Shown: in pieces, positions 33,300-41,724 of the stretch
Layout of the letters: the number at the start of each line of letters is the position of its first letter
Position numbering within the stretch: the stretch's first letter is position 1
Source of the DNA: JBQLZQ01 sp052168355
GTDB taxonomy: Bacteria; Pseudomonadota; Alphaproteobacteria; DSM-16000; Inquilinaceae
Direction: 5' to 3'
Length of the DNA: 64,000 bases
NCBI GenBank assembly: GCA_052168355.1
Contig: JBQLZQ010000075.1
Coordinates: 1-64,000, forward strand
Position numbers and translations under genes: made by a program
Notes under the pieces: generated by a model
The model's input: only the letters and a program-made list of their open reading frames with translations
What the model was told of the DNA's origin: nothing
The model's database searches: none

Positions 33300-34041
33300 T
33301 TCGATGTCCGCGATCGATCCCCCCGACAGCCCGGCAGCGGTACCGCTCTATCGCCAGGTCAAGGACATCCTGGTCCGGCGCATCGCCGGCGGCGACTGGC
33401 AGGCGGGCGATCTCCTGCCCTCGGAACCGAAGCTGGCGGCGGAACTGGGTGTCAGCCCCGGCACGGTGCGCAAGGCGCTGGACGAAATGACCCTGGATCA
33501 GCTCGTTGTCCGCCGCCAGGGCAAGGGCACCTTCGTCGCCACCGCCACGTCGGATTCCACCCTGTTCCGCTTCTTCAAGCTGGTCGACCGCGGCCGCGAC
33601 CGGATCATGCCGGCCAGCCGCCAGATCGGGCGCAGGGCCGGTCGCGCCAACCGCCGGGAACGGGAGGTCTTCGGCCTGGAGGCGGGCGATCGGGTGGTGC
33701 GCATCCGCCGCGTGCGCTCGGCCGGCGGGGTCGACATGATGATCGAAACGGTGATCCTGCCGCTGGCCCGCTTTCCGGCCATGGAAACCTACGCCGACGA
33801 TCTGCCCAACACCCTCTACGATCTCTATCAGCTGCGCTTTGGGGTGACCGTGCGGCGGGTGGAGGAGGTGCTGACGGCGGTGCCGGCGACCGCGGAAGAG
33901 GCAACGCTGTTCGGGCTGAGGGAAGGCGCCCCGGTCCTGGAAATGGACCGCAGGGCCTTCAGCTTCGACGCCAAGCCCGTGGAATGGCGCCTCTCGCGCC
34001 TCGACTGCCGCCGGCACGCCTATCTGAGCACGATCGAGTAG
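33289..34041 (+). CDS. GntR-family (HutC/UTRA) transcriptional regulator
   Basis: This 250-residue protein has an N-terminal winged helix-turn-helix (PLYRQVKDILVRRIAGGDWQAGDLLPSEPKLAAELGVS, about 19-56, with VRKALDEMTLDQLVVRRQGKGTFV following). A UTRA ligand domain comes next at ~95-245 (GLEAGDRVVRIRRVR... FSFDAKPVEWRLSRLDCR). HutC-type regulators sense amino sugars, sugar phosphates or amino acids. The ATG at 33289 lies within the lacI 3' end. An internal ATG at 33304 is an alternative. A regulator pair placed between the ribose genes and the GH31/TRAP operon could control either. Confidence 0.92.
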   Translation: MAVDSMSAIDPPDSPAAVPLYRQVKDILVRRIAGGDWQAGDLLPSEPKLAAELGVSPGTVRKALDEMTLDQLVVRRQGKGTFVATATSDSTLFRFFKLVDRGRDRIMPASRQIGRRAGRANRREREVFGLEAGDRVVRIRRVRSAGGVDMMIETVILPLARFPAMETYADDLPNTLYDLYQLRFGVTVRRVEEVLTAVPATAEEATLFGLREGAPVLEMDRRAFSFDAKPVEWRLSRLDCRRHAYLSTIE

Positions 34042-34052
34042 GGGGTCCCGCG

Positions 34053-34736
34053 CTACAACCCGCCGACCGGGATCGGGGGATGGCCGGTCAACCCGACGCC
34101 GGAGCGAACGTCGTCCGCGTTGACGGCGACACCCAGGAAATTATTCATCGCCGCGTAGTACTGGCCCATATGCGCGCTCAAGAGCCGACCGATATGCTGG
34201 CCGTTTTCCTGGGTGTTGCCGGCCAGTTCGGCGAGAACCGCGACCCATGTGGTCACGATGACGCCGGCGGCGGCCAGGCGCTGTGTCGTCACCTGGGTGA
34301 TCATCGGGTTGAAGTCGGCGCAGGCGTCTATGGTCACATAGACCTCGTATCCCTCACGCAAGGCCGAGATGGCGGGAAACGCGGCGCACACCTCGGTCGC
34401 CAAGCCCGAGATCACCAGCTTCTTGCGGCCGGTCGCCTCGACCGCCTTGCGCGACGCCTCGTCCCGCCAGAAATTCACGAAGGGCCGATCGATCACGGCC
34501 ACGTCGGGGAACAGCGCCTTGAGTTCCGGCATCGTCGGCCCGTTCGGCCCCTGCGGCCAGCTTGTCCCCATGATCACCGGAATGTCGAACGCCTTGGCGG
34601 TACGGGCGTGGCCCAAAATGTTGTTCTTCAACTGAAGCGGATCTACCGAGGTTAGAAACTGCATGAGACCGACTTGGTGATCGATCATCAGGAAGACGCA
34701 ATTGTCCTTGGTCAGGTCGGATTTCGGAAGGCTCAC
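34053..34736 (-). CDS. Isochorismatase-family cysteine hydrolase (YcaC-like)
   Basis: This 227-residue cytoplasmic alpha/beta hydrolase has the family's acidic residue Asp19 (FLMIDHQVGLM) and nucleophile Cys117 (SGLATEVCAAFPAISALREGYEV). The usual lysine position is occupied by an Arg-Pro context (IDRPFVNFW), as in YcaC-type members whose natural substrate is uncertain. The start is GTG with GGAGAC upstream. It is divergent from a LysR gene, the classic layout for a LysR-controlled target, and convergent with the GntR gene. Confidence 0.9.
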   Translation of the reverse strand: MSLPKSDLTKDNCVFLMIDHQVGLMQFLTSVDPLQLKNNILGHARTAKAFDIPVIMGTSWPQGPNGPTMPELKALFPDVAVIDRPFVNFWRDEASRKAVEATGRKKLVISGLATEVCAAFPAISALREGYEVYVTIDACADFNPMITQVTTQRLAAAGVIVTTWVAVLAELAGNTQENGQHIGRLLSAHMGQYYAAMNNFLGVAVNADDVRSGVGLTGHPPIPVGGL

Positions 34737-34892
34737 CTTTGTCTCCAGTCCAGTTCATCGATGTGTCGCAATCGGCGCACGACCGCCGATCCGGTGGCAG
34801 CGGCGTTGGTCGGGCCGATGCCGTGACAAGTTGGACCTGTGCGCTTCGGTCACTAGTGGCCGCAATTGGTTTGATCTAGTGTCGAAAATGGA

Positions 34893-35834
34893 ATGATCAT
34901 TCAGGACTTGAGCGACGCCCGCATTCTCGTCGAGTTGCGCGACCGGTTGAATTTCGCGGAGGTTGCGCGGACCCTCCGGATCCCCGCGGCGACCGTGAGC
35001 CGCCGCCTGATGCGGATGGAAACCCGGGCGGGCGTGCGCCTGTTCGATCGGACGACCCGGTCGGTCAGCGCGACGGAGGCGGGGCGACTGGCCGCCGGGC
35101 ACGCGGAAAAGATGCTGGGGGAGGCCGAGGCCGTCGACCTGTCGCTCGACACCATGCGCAAAACCCCGGTCGGGACGGTCCGTGCCACCACCCCCGTCAT
35201 CTTCGGGCAGGCCCTTCTGGGCCCGGTCGTCGTCGCGTTCCTCAAGGCATATCCCGCGTGCGACCTGGCGATCGACCTGTCGGACCGCCATGCCGATCTG
35301 GTTGAGGAGAATTACGACGTCGCCATCCGCATCGGGCCGCCGGGCGACGAATCCCTGGTCGTCAAACCGCTTGGGCTTGTCGAAGCGGGGCTCTACCGAT
35401 CACCGGCCATGGGCCCGGCGTCCGCGACGATAGCCGATCCCGAGGCCTTGGCGCGGGCGCCGGTGGGTTTGCTTCACGGCGGCGAAGGGGCCAAGCCGAT
35501 GCTGAAGCTGACCTCGGCGAATGGCCATGAAGCGTGCGTGCCCCTGACCCCGCGCCTGGTCTGCATGAACCCATGGCTGCTCAGGGACGTGGCGGTGTCG
35601 AGCGATCTTGTCGTGGTACTGCCTGGCATCATCGGCGATCCGGCGGTGCGCGCCGGCGACCTGGAGCGGGTGCTGCCCGGCTGGTTCGCGCGACGCGTGC
35701 CCATTCACCTGGCCTTCACCTCCCGGCGGCTGATCCGGCCGGCGGTCCGGTCGTTTGTCGACTTGGCGGCCCGGGCCATCCCCGACCTTCTGAAATCGGC
35801 CGAGCCTGTCCGCCGCCTGCACGCGTCAGTCTGA
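34893..35834 (+). CDS. LysR-family transcriptional regulator
   Basis: This 313-residue protein has an N-terminal helix-turn-helix (about 14-60: FAEVARTLRIPAATVSRRLMRMETRAGVRLFDRTTRS) and a periplasmic-binding-like effector domain from ~90 (GTVRATTPVIFGQALLGPVV... DLAIDLSDRHADLVEENYDVAIRIGP). The latter segment is typical of the CrgA-like LysR subgroup. It lies divergently from the YcaC-like hydrolase gene with 156 bases between the starts. A CACTAGTG palindrome (34851-34858) in that gap is a possible binding site. It probably controls the hydrolase and possibly the convergent SDR. Confidence 0.92.
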   Translation: MIIQDLSDARILVELRDRLNFAEVARTLRIPAATVSRRLMRMETRAGVRLFDRTTRSVSATEAGRLAAGHAEKMLGEAEAVDLSLDTMRKTPVGTVRATTPVIFGQALLGPVVVAFLKAYPACDLAIDLSDRHADLVEENYDVAIRIGPPGDESLVVKPLGLVEAGLYRSPAMGPASATIADPEALARAPVGLLHGGEGAKPMLKLTSANGHEACVPLTPRLVCMNPWLLRDVAVSSDLVVVLPGIIGDPAVRAGDLERVLPGWFARRVPIHLAFTSRRLIRPAVRSFVDLAARAIPDLLKSAEPVRRLHASV

Positions 35835-35855
35835 CGCCTCGCCCATAACTGGCTC

Positions 35856-36611
35856 CTAAACCAGTCCCACGGCGCGTCGCCCGTCCTCGGTCTTGAGGGA
35901 GAAGTCGCCGCCGTCATAGGCGCGCGCCGCATCGGTCGTCAGCCAGGCGATGGCTTCGGCCACCCATTCCGGCGCGATGTGCGACGACCAGTCCAGCGTG
36001 CTGACCCGGTTTATCCCGGACGCCTTGATGGCGGTCTGCATGCCGGTCGCCACGGTGCCCGGCGACAGGCCGACCACCGATATGCCTTGGTCGCCCCATT
36101 CCAAATGGCCGCATCGGGTCAGGGAAAGGACGGCTGCCTTGCTGGCGCAATAATGGCTCCAGCCCTCCAACACGCCCGTGGCCGCGCCGGACGAGATGTT
36201 GACGATGACGCCCCCGCCGCCGGATTTCATGGCGGGGTAGGCGGCATGCATGCCGTGGTAAACCCCCTTCACATTGATGTCGACCGCCTCGCCCCACGCG
36301 GCGGGATCGGAATCTTCCAGTCGCGCGATGGGCTCGATCACCCCGGCGTTGTTCACCAGAAGGTCGAGGCGGCCGAAGCGCTTCATGGCGGTTCTCACCG
36401 CCTGCTGCACGCTCTCGTAGCGGGACACGTCGCAGACAACGGCGACGGCTGTCGGGCCGATCTCTCGGGCCAAGGTCTCGATGGCCCCGGCCGAGCGCGC
36501 CGCCAGGACGACGTTGGCGCCGTAGTCGGCCAGTTTTCGGGCGGCGGCGGCTCCGATGCCGCGGCTCGCTCCCGTCACGAGGGCGGTCTTGCCGGAAAGG
36601 CGGATGGTCAT
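35856..36611 (-). CDS. Short-chain dehydrogenase/reductase
   Basis: This 251-residue classical SDR has the cofactor motif TGASRGIG (13-20), NNAG at 87-90, catalytic Ser140 or 141, and Tyr154/Lys158 in HYCASK. LAARS after the second strand suggests NADP preference. PG motif SPGTVATGMQT follows the active site. It would reduce or oxidise a small alcohol or ketone. It is convergent with lysR and divergent from the downstream sugar operon, and the substrate cannot be inferred. Confidence 0.92.
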   Translation of the reverse strand: MTIRLSGKTALVTGASRGIGAAAARKLADYGANVVLAARSAGAIETLAREIGPTAVAVVCDVSRYESVQQAVRTAMKRFGRLDLLVNNAGVIEPIARLEDSDPAAWGEAVDINVKGVYHGMHAAYPAMKSGGGGVIVNISSGAATGVLEGWSHYCASKAAVLSLTRCGHLEWGDQGISVVGLSPGTVATGMQTAIKASGINRVSTLDWSSHIAPEWVAEAIAWLTTDAARAYDGGDFSLKTEDGRRAVGLV

Positions 36612-36803
36612 GGGCTGTTCTCTAATTGTTGGTGTGAACGGTGGAGCCGATGCTCTCTATCCCTCTCGGGCCTACATGTCGATGAAGACCGGGCTATTCG
36701 TAGACCATCTGAGAGCCGCTGTCCGAGGGGCCGTGATTGGGTCCTCGCTCATCACCGTCTCGGCGAGGGGGCGTCGTGAGTTCTTGCATCCTTCAGTCTC
36801 GTG

Positions 36804-36815
36804 TCTTATACAAGA
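36804..36815. promoter_or_regulatory. Near-palindrome upstream of the GH31/kinase/TRAP operon
   Basis: TCTTATACAAGA matches its own reverse complement at 10 of 12 positions. It lies 71 bases before the first gene of the operon, in a 275-base gap with no gene. The size suits a GntR- or LacI-type operator, and both regulator types are encoded 3-4 kb upstream. No consensus promoter was confidently assigned here. Confidence 0.4.
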
Positions 36816-36845
36816 GTTAGCTTGCCCAGATGAGAAGGCGGGCGC

Positions 36846-36868
36846 CGGGCCGGTCCTTTGCCGGCCCG
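36846..36868 (+). other. Leader stem-loop before the GH31/kinase/TRAP operon
   Basis: CGGGCCGG (36846-36853) pairs perfectly with CCGGCCCG (36861-36868) around TCCTTTG. It ends about 10 bases before the GGGGGAGGGG ribosome-binding region of the first gene. It could be a transcription attenuator or message-stabilising hairpin. Confidence 0.4.
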
Positions 36869-36886
36869 CGACAACGGGGGAGGGGT

Positions 36887-37351
36887 ATGCGCCTTCTGAT
36901 CGTCGATGCCGGCAATTACAGCCGGTCGCCGGCCGCCGAGGCGGTGTTGGGAAGGCTTCTGGCCGAGTCCGGCCTGGCCGGCCGGGTCGCCGTCGGCTCC
37001 GCCGGGCTCAAGGACAAGCATGCGGGCGATCCGCCCGACCCGCGCACGGTCGCGGTGTGTGCGATGCGCGGCCTCGATCTGGGCGATTTCCGCTGCCGCC
37101 AGATCGGGCCGAAGGATTTCCGGGACGCCGACATGATCCTGGCCATGGACCGCGAGAACCTCGAGGCCCTGGAAGCCCTGCGCCCGGTTGGCGCGGGCGC
37201 GCGGCTGGGGCTGTTTCTCGACGCGCTGGACGGAGGCGAGGTGCCGGACCCCTACTACGGCGGACCGGACGGGTTCGACCTTATGATCGACCTGATCGAA
37301 CGGGGGGCGGCCGCCCTGGTCCGCGATCTGGAGGCCCGCGATGTCGCCTGA
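36887..37351 (+). CDS. LMW protein-tyrosine-phosphatase-fold protein lacking the catalytic cysteine
   Basis: This 154-residue protein follows the low-molecular-weight phosphatase/arsenate-reductase fold, but its P-loop reads VDAGNYSRSP. Asp7 replaces the essential nucleophilic Cys and Ser12 replaces the second Cys, while Arg13 and Ser14 remain. The general-acid motif DPYYGG is kept (Asp121). The GAT codon for residue 7 is plain in the DNA. The ATG has GGGGGAGGGG upstream. As first gene of a sugar-catabolic operon it is probably not a normal tyrosine phosphatase. It could be a phosphosugar-binding pseudoenzyme or a changed-mechanism hydrolase. This is inferred. Confidence 0.82.
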   Translation: MRLLIVDAGNYSRSPAAEAVLGRLLAESGLAGRVAVGSAGLKDKHAGDPPDPRTVAVCAMRGLDLGDFRCRQIGPKDFRDADMILAMDRENLEALEALRPVGAGARLGLFLDALDGGEVPDPYYGGPDGFDLMIDLIERGAAALVRDLEARDVA

Positions 37352-37402
37352 GCGCGATCCGGCCCTCGACATGGGCGCCCATGACCGGGGCATGACCCGG
37401 CG

Positions 37403-38332
37403 ATGACCAGAATCGTCGTCAGCGAATTCATGACCGACCGGGCTGTGCGAATGCTCCAGAACCGGGCCGAGGTGCTCTACGATCCCGATCTGGTGGACGA
37501 TCCCGACCGGCTGAATCGCGCGGCGTCGGGCTGCGCCGCCTTGATCGTGCGCAACCGCACCCAGGTGCGCGGCGGTCTGCTCGACGCGCTGGCCGGGGCG
37601 CGGGCGGTCGGGCGGCTGGGCGTCGGACTGGACAACATCGATGTGGAGGGGTGCCGGGCGCGCGGCATCGCGGTCATCCCGGCCACCGGCGCCAACGCCG
37701 TGGCCGTGGCCGAATATGTGATCGCCGCCCTGCTGATCCTGACTCGCGGCGCCTTCGGGGCGTCGGATCGGGTGCTGGCCGGGACCTGGCCCAGGGCCGA
37801 GCTGGTCGGCGGCGAGATCAGCGGCCGTACGCTGGGGCTGGTCGGGTTCGGTGATATCGCGCGGCAGGTGGGGCGCCGCGCGGCGGCGCTGGGTATGGAG
37901 GTTGTGGCCCACGACCCGTTTGTCGATCCCGCCGATCCGGTCTGGAAGACGCTTGGCGTCCGGCCCGTCGATCTGGCGGCGCTGATCGCCGAAAGTGACG
38001 CCGTCAGCCTGCACGTGCCCTTGACGCCGGATACGCGACATCTTGTCGATGCCGCCCGGCTCGCCGGCATGAAAAGGGGGGCGATCCTGATCAACACCGC
38101 CCGGGGCGGCATCGTCGACGAGACGGCGGTGGCCGACGCGCTGCGGTCGGGTCGCCTGGGCGGCGCCGCCCTGGATGTTTTCGCCGGGGAGCCTCTGGCG
38201 GCCGGCGGCCCGCTCGTCGGCGCGCCCAACCTGATCGCCACCCCGCACATCGCCGGTGTGACGGCGGAATCTAACGACCGGGTTAGCGCCTTGATCGCCG
38301 AGAAGGTCCTGCAGGCGCTGGAGGCCGCCTGA
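37403..38332 (+). CDS. D-2-hydroxyacid dehydrogenase, sulfolactate-dehydrogenase (SlcC)-like
   Basis: This 309-residue NAD-dependent dehydrogenase has the Rossmann motif GLVGFGDIA (145-153) with Asp171 for NAD, and catalytic Arg234 (NTARGG), Glu263 (FAGEP) and His282 (TPHIAG). VGRLGVGLDNID and PATGANAVAVAEYV are conserved in the phosphoglycerate-dehydrogenase branch. The N-terminal ISEFM/LVDD/RNRTQVR pattern (here VSEFM, LVDD, RNRTQVR) recalls (S)-sulfolactate dehydrogenase SlcC. This is from memory and not an alignment. It lacks the serine-binding ACT domain of SerA. It ends two bases before the kinase gene. Alternatives are hydroxypyruvate or glyoxylate reductase. Confidence 0.88.
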   Translation: MTRIVVSEFMTDRAVRMLQNRAEVLYDPDLVDDPDRLNRAASGCAALIVRNRTQVRGGLLDALAGARAVGRLGVGLDNIDVEGCRARGIAVIPATGANAVAVAEYVIAALLILTRGAFGASDRVLAGTWPRAELVGGEISGRTLGLVGFGDIARQVGRRAAALGMEVVAHDPFVDPADPVWKTLGVRPVDLAALIAESDAVSLHVPLTPDTRHLVDAARLAGMKRGAILINTARGGIVDETAVADALRSGRLGGAALDVFAGEPLAAGGPLVGAPNLIATPHIAGVTAESNDRVSALIAEKVLQALEAA

Positions 38333-38333
38333 G

Positions 38334-39254
38334 ATGGCACCGGATACCGCCAACGTATCGGTCCTGTGCGTGGGGATCGCGGTCATGGACCAGGTCTATG
38401 AAGTGGATCCGATGCCAACCCGTCCCGCCAAGCATTTCGCCAGAAACTATCTGGAGGTCGGGGGCGGTCCCGCCGCCAACGCCGCCGTCACCGTTGCCCG
38501 GCTGGGCGGCCGGGCGGTCCTGTGGGCCCGGGTCGGCGACGACGATCTGGGCCGCCGTATCCTGGATGAGCTGGCGGGCGAGGGTGTCGATGTGGCGCCC
38601 GTGCGCCGCGTGCCGGGCGCGCGCTCGGGCGTCTCGGCCGTGCTCGTGGACCGGCGGGGGGAACGGCTGATCGTCAACTACGCCGATCCGGCTTTGGGCT
38701 CCGACCCGTCCTTCCTGCCGCTGGACAAGGTCCGGGATATGAACGCGGTGCTGGGCGACATGCGCTGGCCGGAAGGATCGGGCGCCTGCCTGGCCGCCGC
38801 GCGAGCCGCCGGCGTGCCGGCGGTCCTCGATGCCGACACAGTGCCGGACGACGCGTCGCCGGCCCCCTTCGCGGCGGCCAGCCATATCCTGTTCTCGGGT
38901 CCGGCCCTGGCCCGGTTCGCCGATGCGCAAGGCATCGAGCCCGGCCTGCGTCGCGCGGCGCGGGAGACTGGCGCCTGGGTCGCGGTCACGGCCGGCGCCG
39001 ACGGGGCCTATTGGCTGGACGACGGCACGCTGCGCCACCAGCCGGCGGTACCGGTCGCCACGGTCGATACGGTCGGCGCCGGCGACGTGTTTCACGGCGC
39101 CTTCGCGCTGGCCCTGGCACGGCGCCAGCCGGTCGCCGACGGCATGCGCTTCGCCGCGGCCGCCGCCGCTCTCAAATGCACGCGGCCCGGCGGCCGGCGG
39201 GGTATCCCGACCCGTCCGGCGCTGGACCGGTTTCTCAAGGAGCACGCCGCATGA
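38334..39254 (+). CDS. PfkB-family kinase, sulfofructose kinase (YihV)-like
   Basis: This 306-residue kinase has the PfkB fold with catalytic Asp251 in TVGAGDVFHGA. Segments KHFARNYLEVGGGPAAN (33-49), MRWPEGS after the central strand, and LKCTRPGGRRGIP (280-292) closely recall E. coli YihV, which phosphorylates 6-deoxy-6-sulfofructose. This is recognition from memory. The conserved Arg/Lys-rich lid would suit an anionic sugar. It overlaps the aldolase gene by 4 bases and follows the dehydrogenase by one base. Its product should be a ketose-1-phosphate for the aldolase. A generic fructose or ketohexokinase role remains possible. Confidence 0.88.
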   Translation: MAPDTANVSVLCVGIAVMDQVYEVDPMPTRPAKHFARNYLEVGGGPAANAAVTVARLGGRAVLWARVGDDDLGRRILDELAGEGVDVAPVRRVPGARSGVSAVLVDRRGERLIVNYADPALGSDPSFLPLDKVRDMNAVLGDMRWPEGSGACLAAARAAGVPAVLDADTVPDDASPAPFAAASHILFSGPALARFADAQGIEPGLRRAARETGAWVAVTAGADGAYWLDDGTLRHQPAVPVATVDTVGAGDVFHGAFALALARRQPVADGMRFAAAAAALKCTRPGGRRGIPTRPALDRFLKEHAA

Positions 39255-40309
39255 CCCTGTCCGCCGGAAAATACTGGGGCATGCGGCGGCTGGCCGACCG
39301 AGACGGCCGGTTCAAGATGACGGCGGTCGATCAGCGCCCGCCGATCAAGAACCTGATCCGCGAACGGCGCGGCCTGGACCATGTGCCGTACGAGGATATC
39401 GCCGCGGTCAAGGCGGTGCTGGCGCGGGAGCTTGCGCCCACCTCCTCGGCCATGCTGCTGGACCCCCATGTCGCCTACCCGCAGGCGATCGAGCTGGTCA
39501 GCCCGGCCCAGGGCGTCATCGCGACCCTGGAGGACTCCCTGTTCGAGGACACGCCGGGCGGCCGCAAGAGCGCCGAGATCGATCATTGGAGCGTCGAGAA
39601 GATCAAGCGGTCGGGGGCCGACGCGGTCAAGGTGCTGGCCTGGTACCGGCCTGACGCCGACGCGGCCGTCAACGACCACCAGCGCGCCTTCGTCGAGCGG
39701 ATCGGCGCCGACTGCGCCCGCTTCGACATTCCGTTTGTGTTCGAGCTGCTGGTCTACCCCCTGGCCGGCGACAAGACCCAGACCACGGACTATGTCGAGC
39801 ACAAGGACAAGCATCCGTCCCTGGTCCTGGACAGCGTCAGGGAATTCGCCGATCCGCGTTACGGTGTCGATCTGTTCAAGCTGGAAAGCCCGGTGCCCGC
39901 CGGCGACGTGCCGGACCCGGCCGATCCGAACGATCCCACCGTGGCCGAAACGCAAGGCTGGTTCGACGCGCTGGGGGAGGCGGCCGGACGACCCTGGGTG
40001 ATGCTGTCGGCCGGCGCGGGGATGGACGCCTTCCGCCGGGTGCTCACCTACGCCTACCGGGCCGGCGCCAACGGTTATCTGGCCGGGCGGGCGATCTGGT
40101 GGCCGGCCTTCCAGCACTTCCCCGATCTCGACGCCATGACGGCGGCGTTGCGCCAGACCGGCGTGCCCTATATGCGGGACCTCAACCGCCTGACCGACGA
40201 CGAGGCCACGCCCTGGACCGATCATCCCTGCTTTGGCGGCGGCGTTGCCCTGGCCGGCAAGGGCGACCGGTTCCGGGAGACCTATCGCGACTTTGCGGGG
40301 AAGATGTGA
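39251..40309 (+). CDS. LacD/YihT-family class I aldolase
   Basis: This 352-residue TIM-barrel aldolase forms a Schiff base, probably through Lys210 in VDLFKLESP (LacD and YihT have a lysine in the same strand). MTAVDQRPPIKNLI (23-36), LLDPHVAYPQ and YLAGRAIWW (276-284) are family features. The last is very close to the YihT segment containing the anion-binding Arg (here Arg280). It would split a ketohexose-1-phosphate or -1,6-bisphosphate into DHAP and a three-carbon aldehyde. It is ~30 residues longer than LacD, with a C-terminal extension. The gene overlaps both neighbours by 4 bases. Tagatose-bisphosphate aldolase is the conservative alternative. Confidence 0.88.
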   Translation: MTLSAGKYWGMRRLADRDGRFKMTAVDQRPPIKNLIRERRGLDHVPYEDIAAVKAVLARELAPTSSAMLLDPHVAYPQAIELVSPAQGVIATLEDSLFEDTPGGRKSAEIDHWSVEKIKRSGADAVKVLAWYRPDADAAVNDHQRAFVERIGADCARFDIPFVFELLVYPLAGDKTQTTDYVEHKDKHPSLVLDSVREFADPRYGVDLFKLESPVPAGDVPDPADPNDPTVAETQGWFDALGEAAGRPWVMLSAGAGMDAFRRVLTYAYRAGANGYLAGRAIWWPAFQHFPDLDAMTAALRQTGVPYMRDLNRLTDDEATPWTDHPCFGGGVALAGKGDRFRETYRDFAGKM

Positions 40310-41724
40310 CGGGGCGCCGCCGCATCGGACTGGTGGCGCTGGCCCGCGCCACCTTCGACGTGCCTTTCGCCGAGGAGATGGCGGCCCGCGCCTTCGCCGC
40401 GCTGGACCTGCTCGACGCCGATGTCGTGGGAGGTCGCGATCTGCTGTTCGACGCGACGGCGGTGGGCGGCGCCATCGCGGCCCTGCGCGACCGGGATCTC
40501 GACTGGGTGGTGGTGTTGCAAGTCACCTTTACCGATGCCGCCATGACCGTGGCCCTGGCCGACGCCATCGACGCCCCGCTGCTGCTGTGGGCGGTGCCGG
40601 AACCGCGCGCCGGCGGCCGTCTGCGCCTCAACGCCTTGTGCGGGATCAACTTGGCCGCCCATGCCCTGGCCAAGGCGGGCAAGCCTTACGGGTATCTCTA
40701 TACCGCTCCCGATGCCGGCGCGCCGGCCGAGCTGGCGGCGGCGCTGGACCGGGGACCGGTCGCCGCTCCCGTCCCCCTGGCGGTGCCGCCGACCGCGGAG
40801 GGGCCTGCCGCGGAAACGGCGACACGGGTTCTGGCGGATCTCGACGGTCTCGCCATCGGAGTCGTTGGAAGTCATCCCGACGGCTTCGAGACCTGCGCCT
40901 ACGATGCCGGCGCCCTGGCCGCCCTGACCGGCGTGACGGCGCGGCCGCTCGACCTTGGCGCGGTGTTCTCCGCCGCCGCCTCCGCCGATGCCTCGTCCGT
41001 CGACGAGGTGCGGGAGCGGGCGGCGTCCGACTATGCCGGGCTCGATATGGTGGAGCCGGAACCGCTTGATCGCAGCCTGCGCGTCTATACCGCCCTGAAG
41101 GGCCTCGCCGAGGACAATCGTCTGGCCGGGCTGGCGGTGCGCTGCTGGCCGGAGTTTTTCACCGAGTACGGTTGCGCGGCGTGCGGCCCCATGGCCATGC
41201 TCAGCCAGGACGGCACGCCGTGCGCCTGCGAGGCGGATGTCTATGGCAATGTCACCGCGCTGATCCTGCAACGGTTGGCGGAGGCCCCGGTGTTCATGGC
41301 CGATCTGGTGGACATCGATATGGACGACGATACCGGCGTGTTTTGGCACTGCGGTCTGGCCCCGGTGTCGATGGCCGATCCGGACGACGCGCCGCGCGCC
41401 ACCGTGCATTCCAACCGGCGGCAGCCGCTGCTGGGAGAGTTCGCGTTGAAGCCGGGCCGGATCACCATCGCCCGGCTCAGCCAGTCGCGCGGCCGGACCC
41501 GCATGGTGGTGGGCGGCGCCGAGATGCTGCGGCGCCCCAAGAGCTTCACCGGCACCTCCGGCGTTGTCCGGTACGACAGGCCCGCCGGGGCGGTGCTGGA
41601 CACCGTCATGACCGAAGGCCTGGAACATCATTACGGCTTTGCCTATGGCGACCACCGGGCCGAGCTGACGGCGGTGGCCGGGGCGCTGGGCGTGCCCGTC
41701 GTGCCCTTGGGAGGTCGGCCGTGA
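40306..41724 (+). CDS. L-fucose/L-arabinose isomerase-fold sugar isomerase
   Basis: This 472-residue protein resembles the L-fucose isomerase-like superfamily. It has an N-terminal Rossmann-like domain (IGLVALARATFDVPF, then DWVVVLQVTFTDA) and a C-terminal segment CWPEFFTEYGCAACGPMAMLSQDGTPCACEADVYG. In the latter the Glu/Asp/His set would bind the metal (Glu in the PEFF and CEAD segments, His in VFWHCG). It should interconvert an aldose and a ketose. The start is GTG overlapping the aldolase stop, and the stop overlaps the GH31 start. Some sulfoquinovose isomerases belong to this superfamily (recalled). Placement between kinase/aldolase and glycosidase supports action on the glycosidase product. 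Confidence 0.85.
   Translation: MTGRRRIGLVALARATFDVPFAEEMAARAFAALDLLDADVVGGRDLLFDATAVGGAIAALRDRDLDWVVVLQVTFTDAAMTVALADAIDAPLLLWAVPEPRAGGRLRLNALCGINLAAHALAKAGKPYGYLYTAPDAGAPAELAAALDRGPVAAPVPLAVPPTAEGPAAETATRVLADLDGLAIGVVGSHPDGFETCAYDAGALAALTGVTARPLDLGAVFSAAASADASSVDEVRERAASDYAGLDMVEPEPLDRSLRVYTALKGLAEDNRLAGLAVRCWPEFFTEYGCAACGPMAMLSQDGTPCACEADVYGNVTALILQRLAEAPVFMADLVDIDMDDDTGVFWHCGLAPVSMADPDDAPRATVHSNRRQPLLGEFALKPGRITIARLSQSRGRTRMVVGGAEMLRRPKSFTGTSGVVRYDRPAGAVLDTVMTEGLEHHYGFAYGDHRAELTAVAGALGVPVVPLGGRP

Noticed and set aside
36887..37351. Annotation as arsenate reductase or tyrosine phosphatase
   Set aside because: The required catalytic Cys is Asp and no ars genes are nearby, so only the fold is claimed.
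37403..38332. Annotation as SerA phosphoglycerate dehydrogenase
   Set aside because: No ACT domain and a sugar-catabolic operon context. The sequence is closer to short 2-hydroxyacid dehydrogenases.
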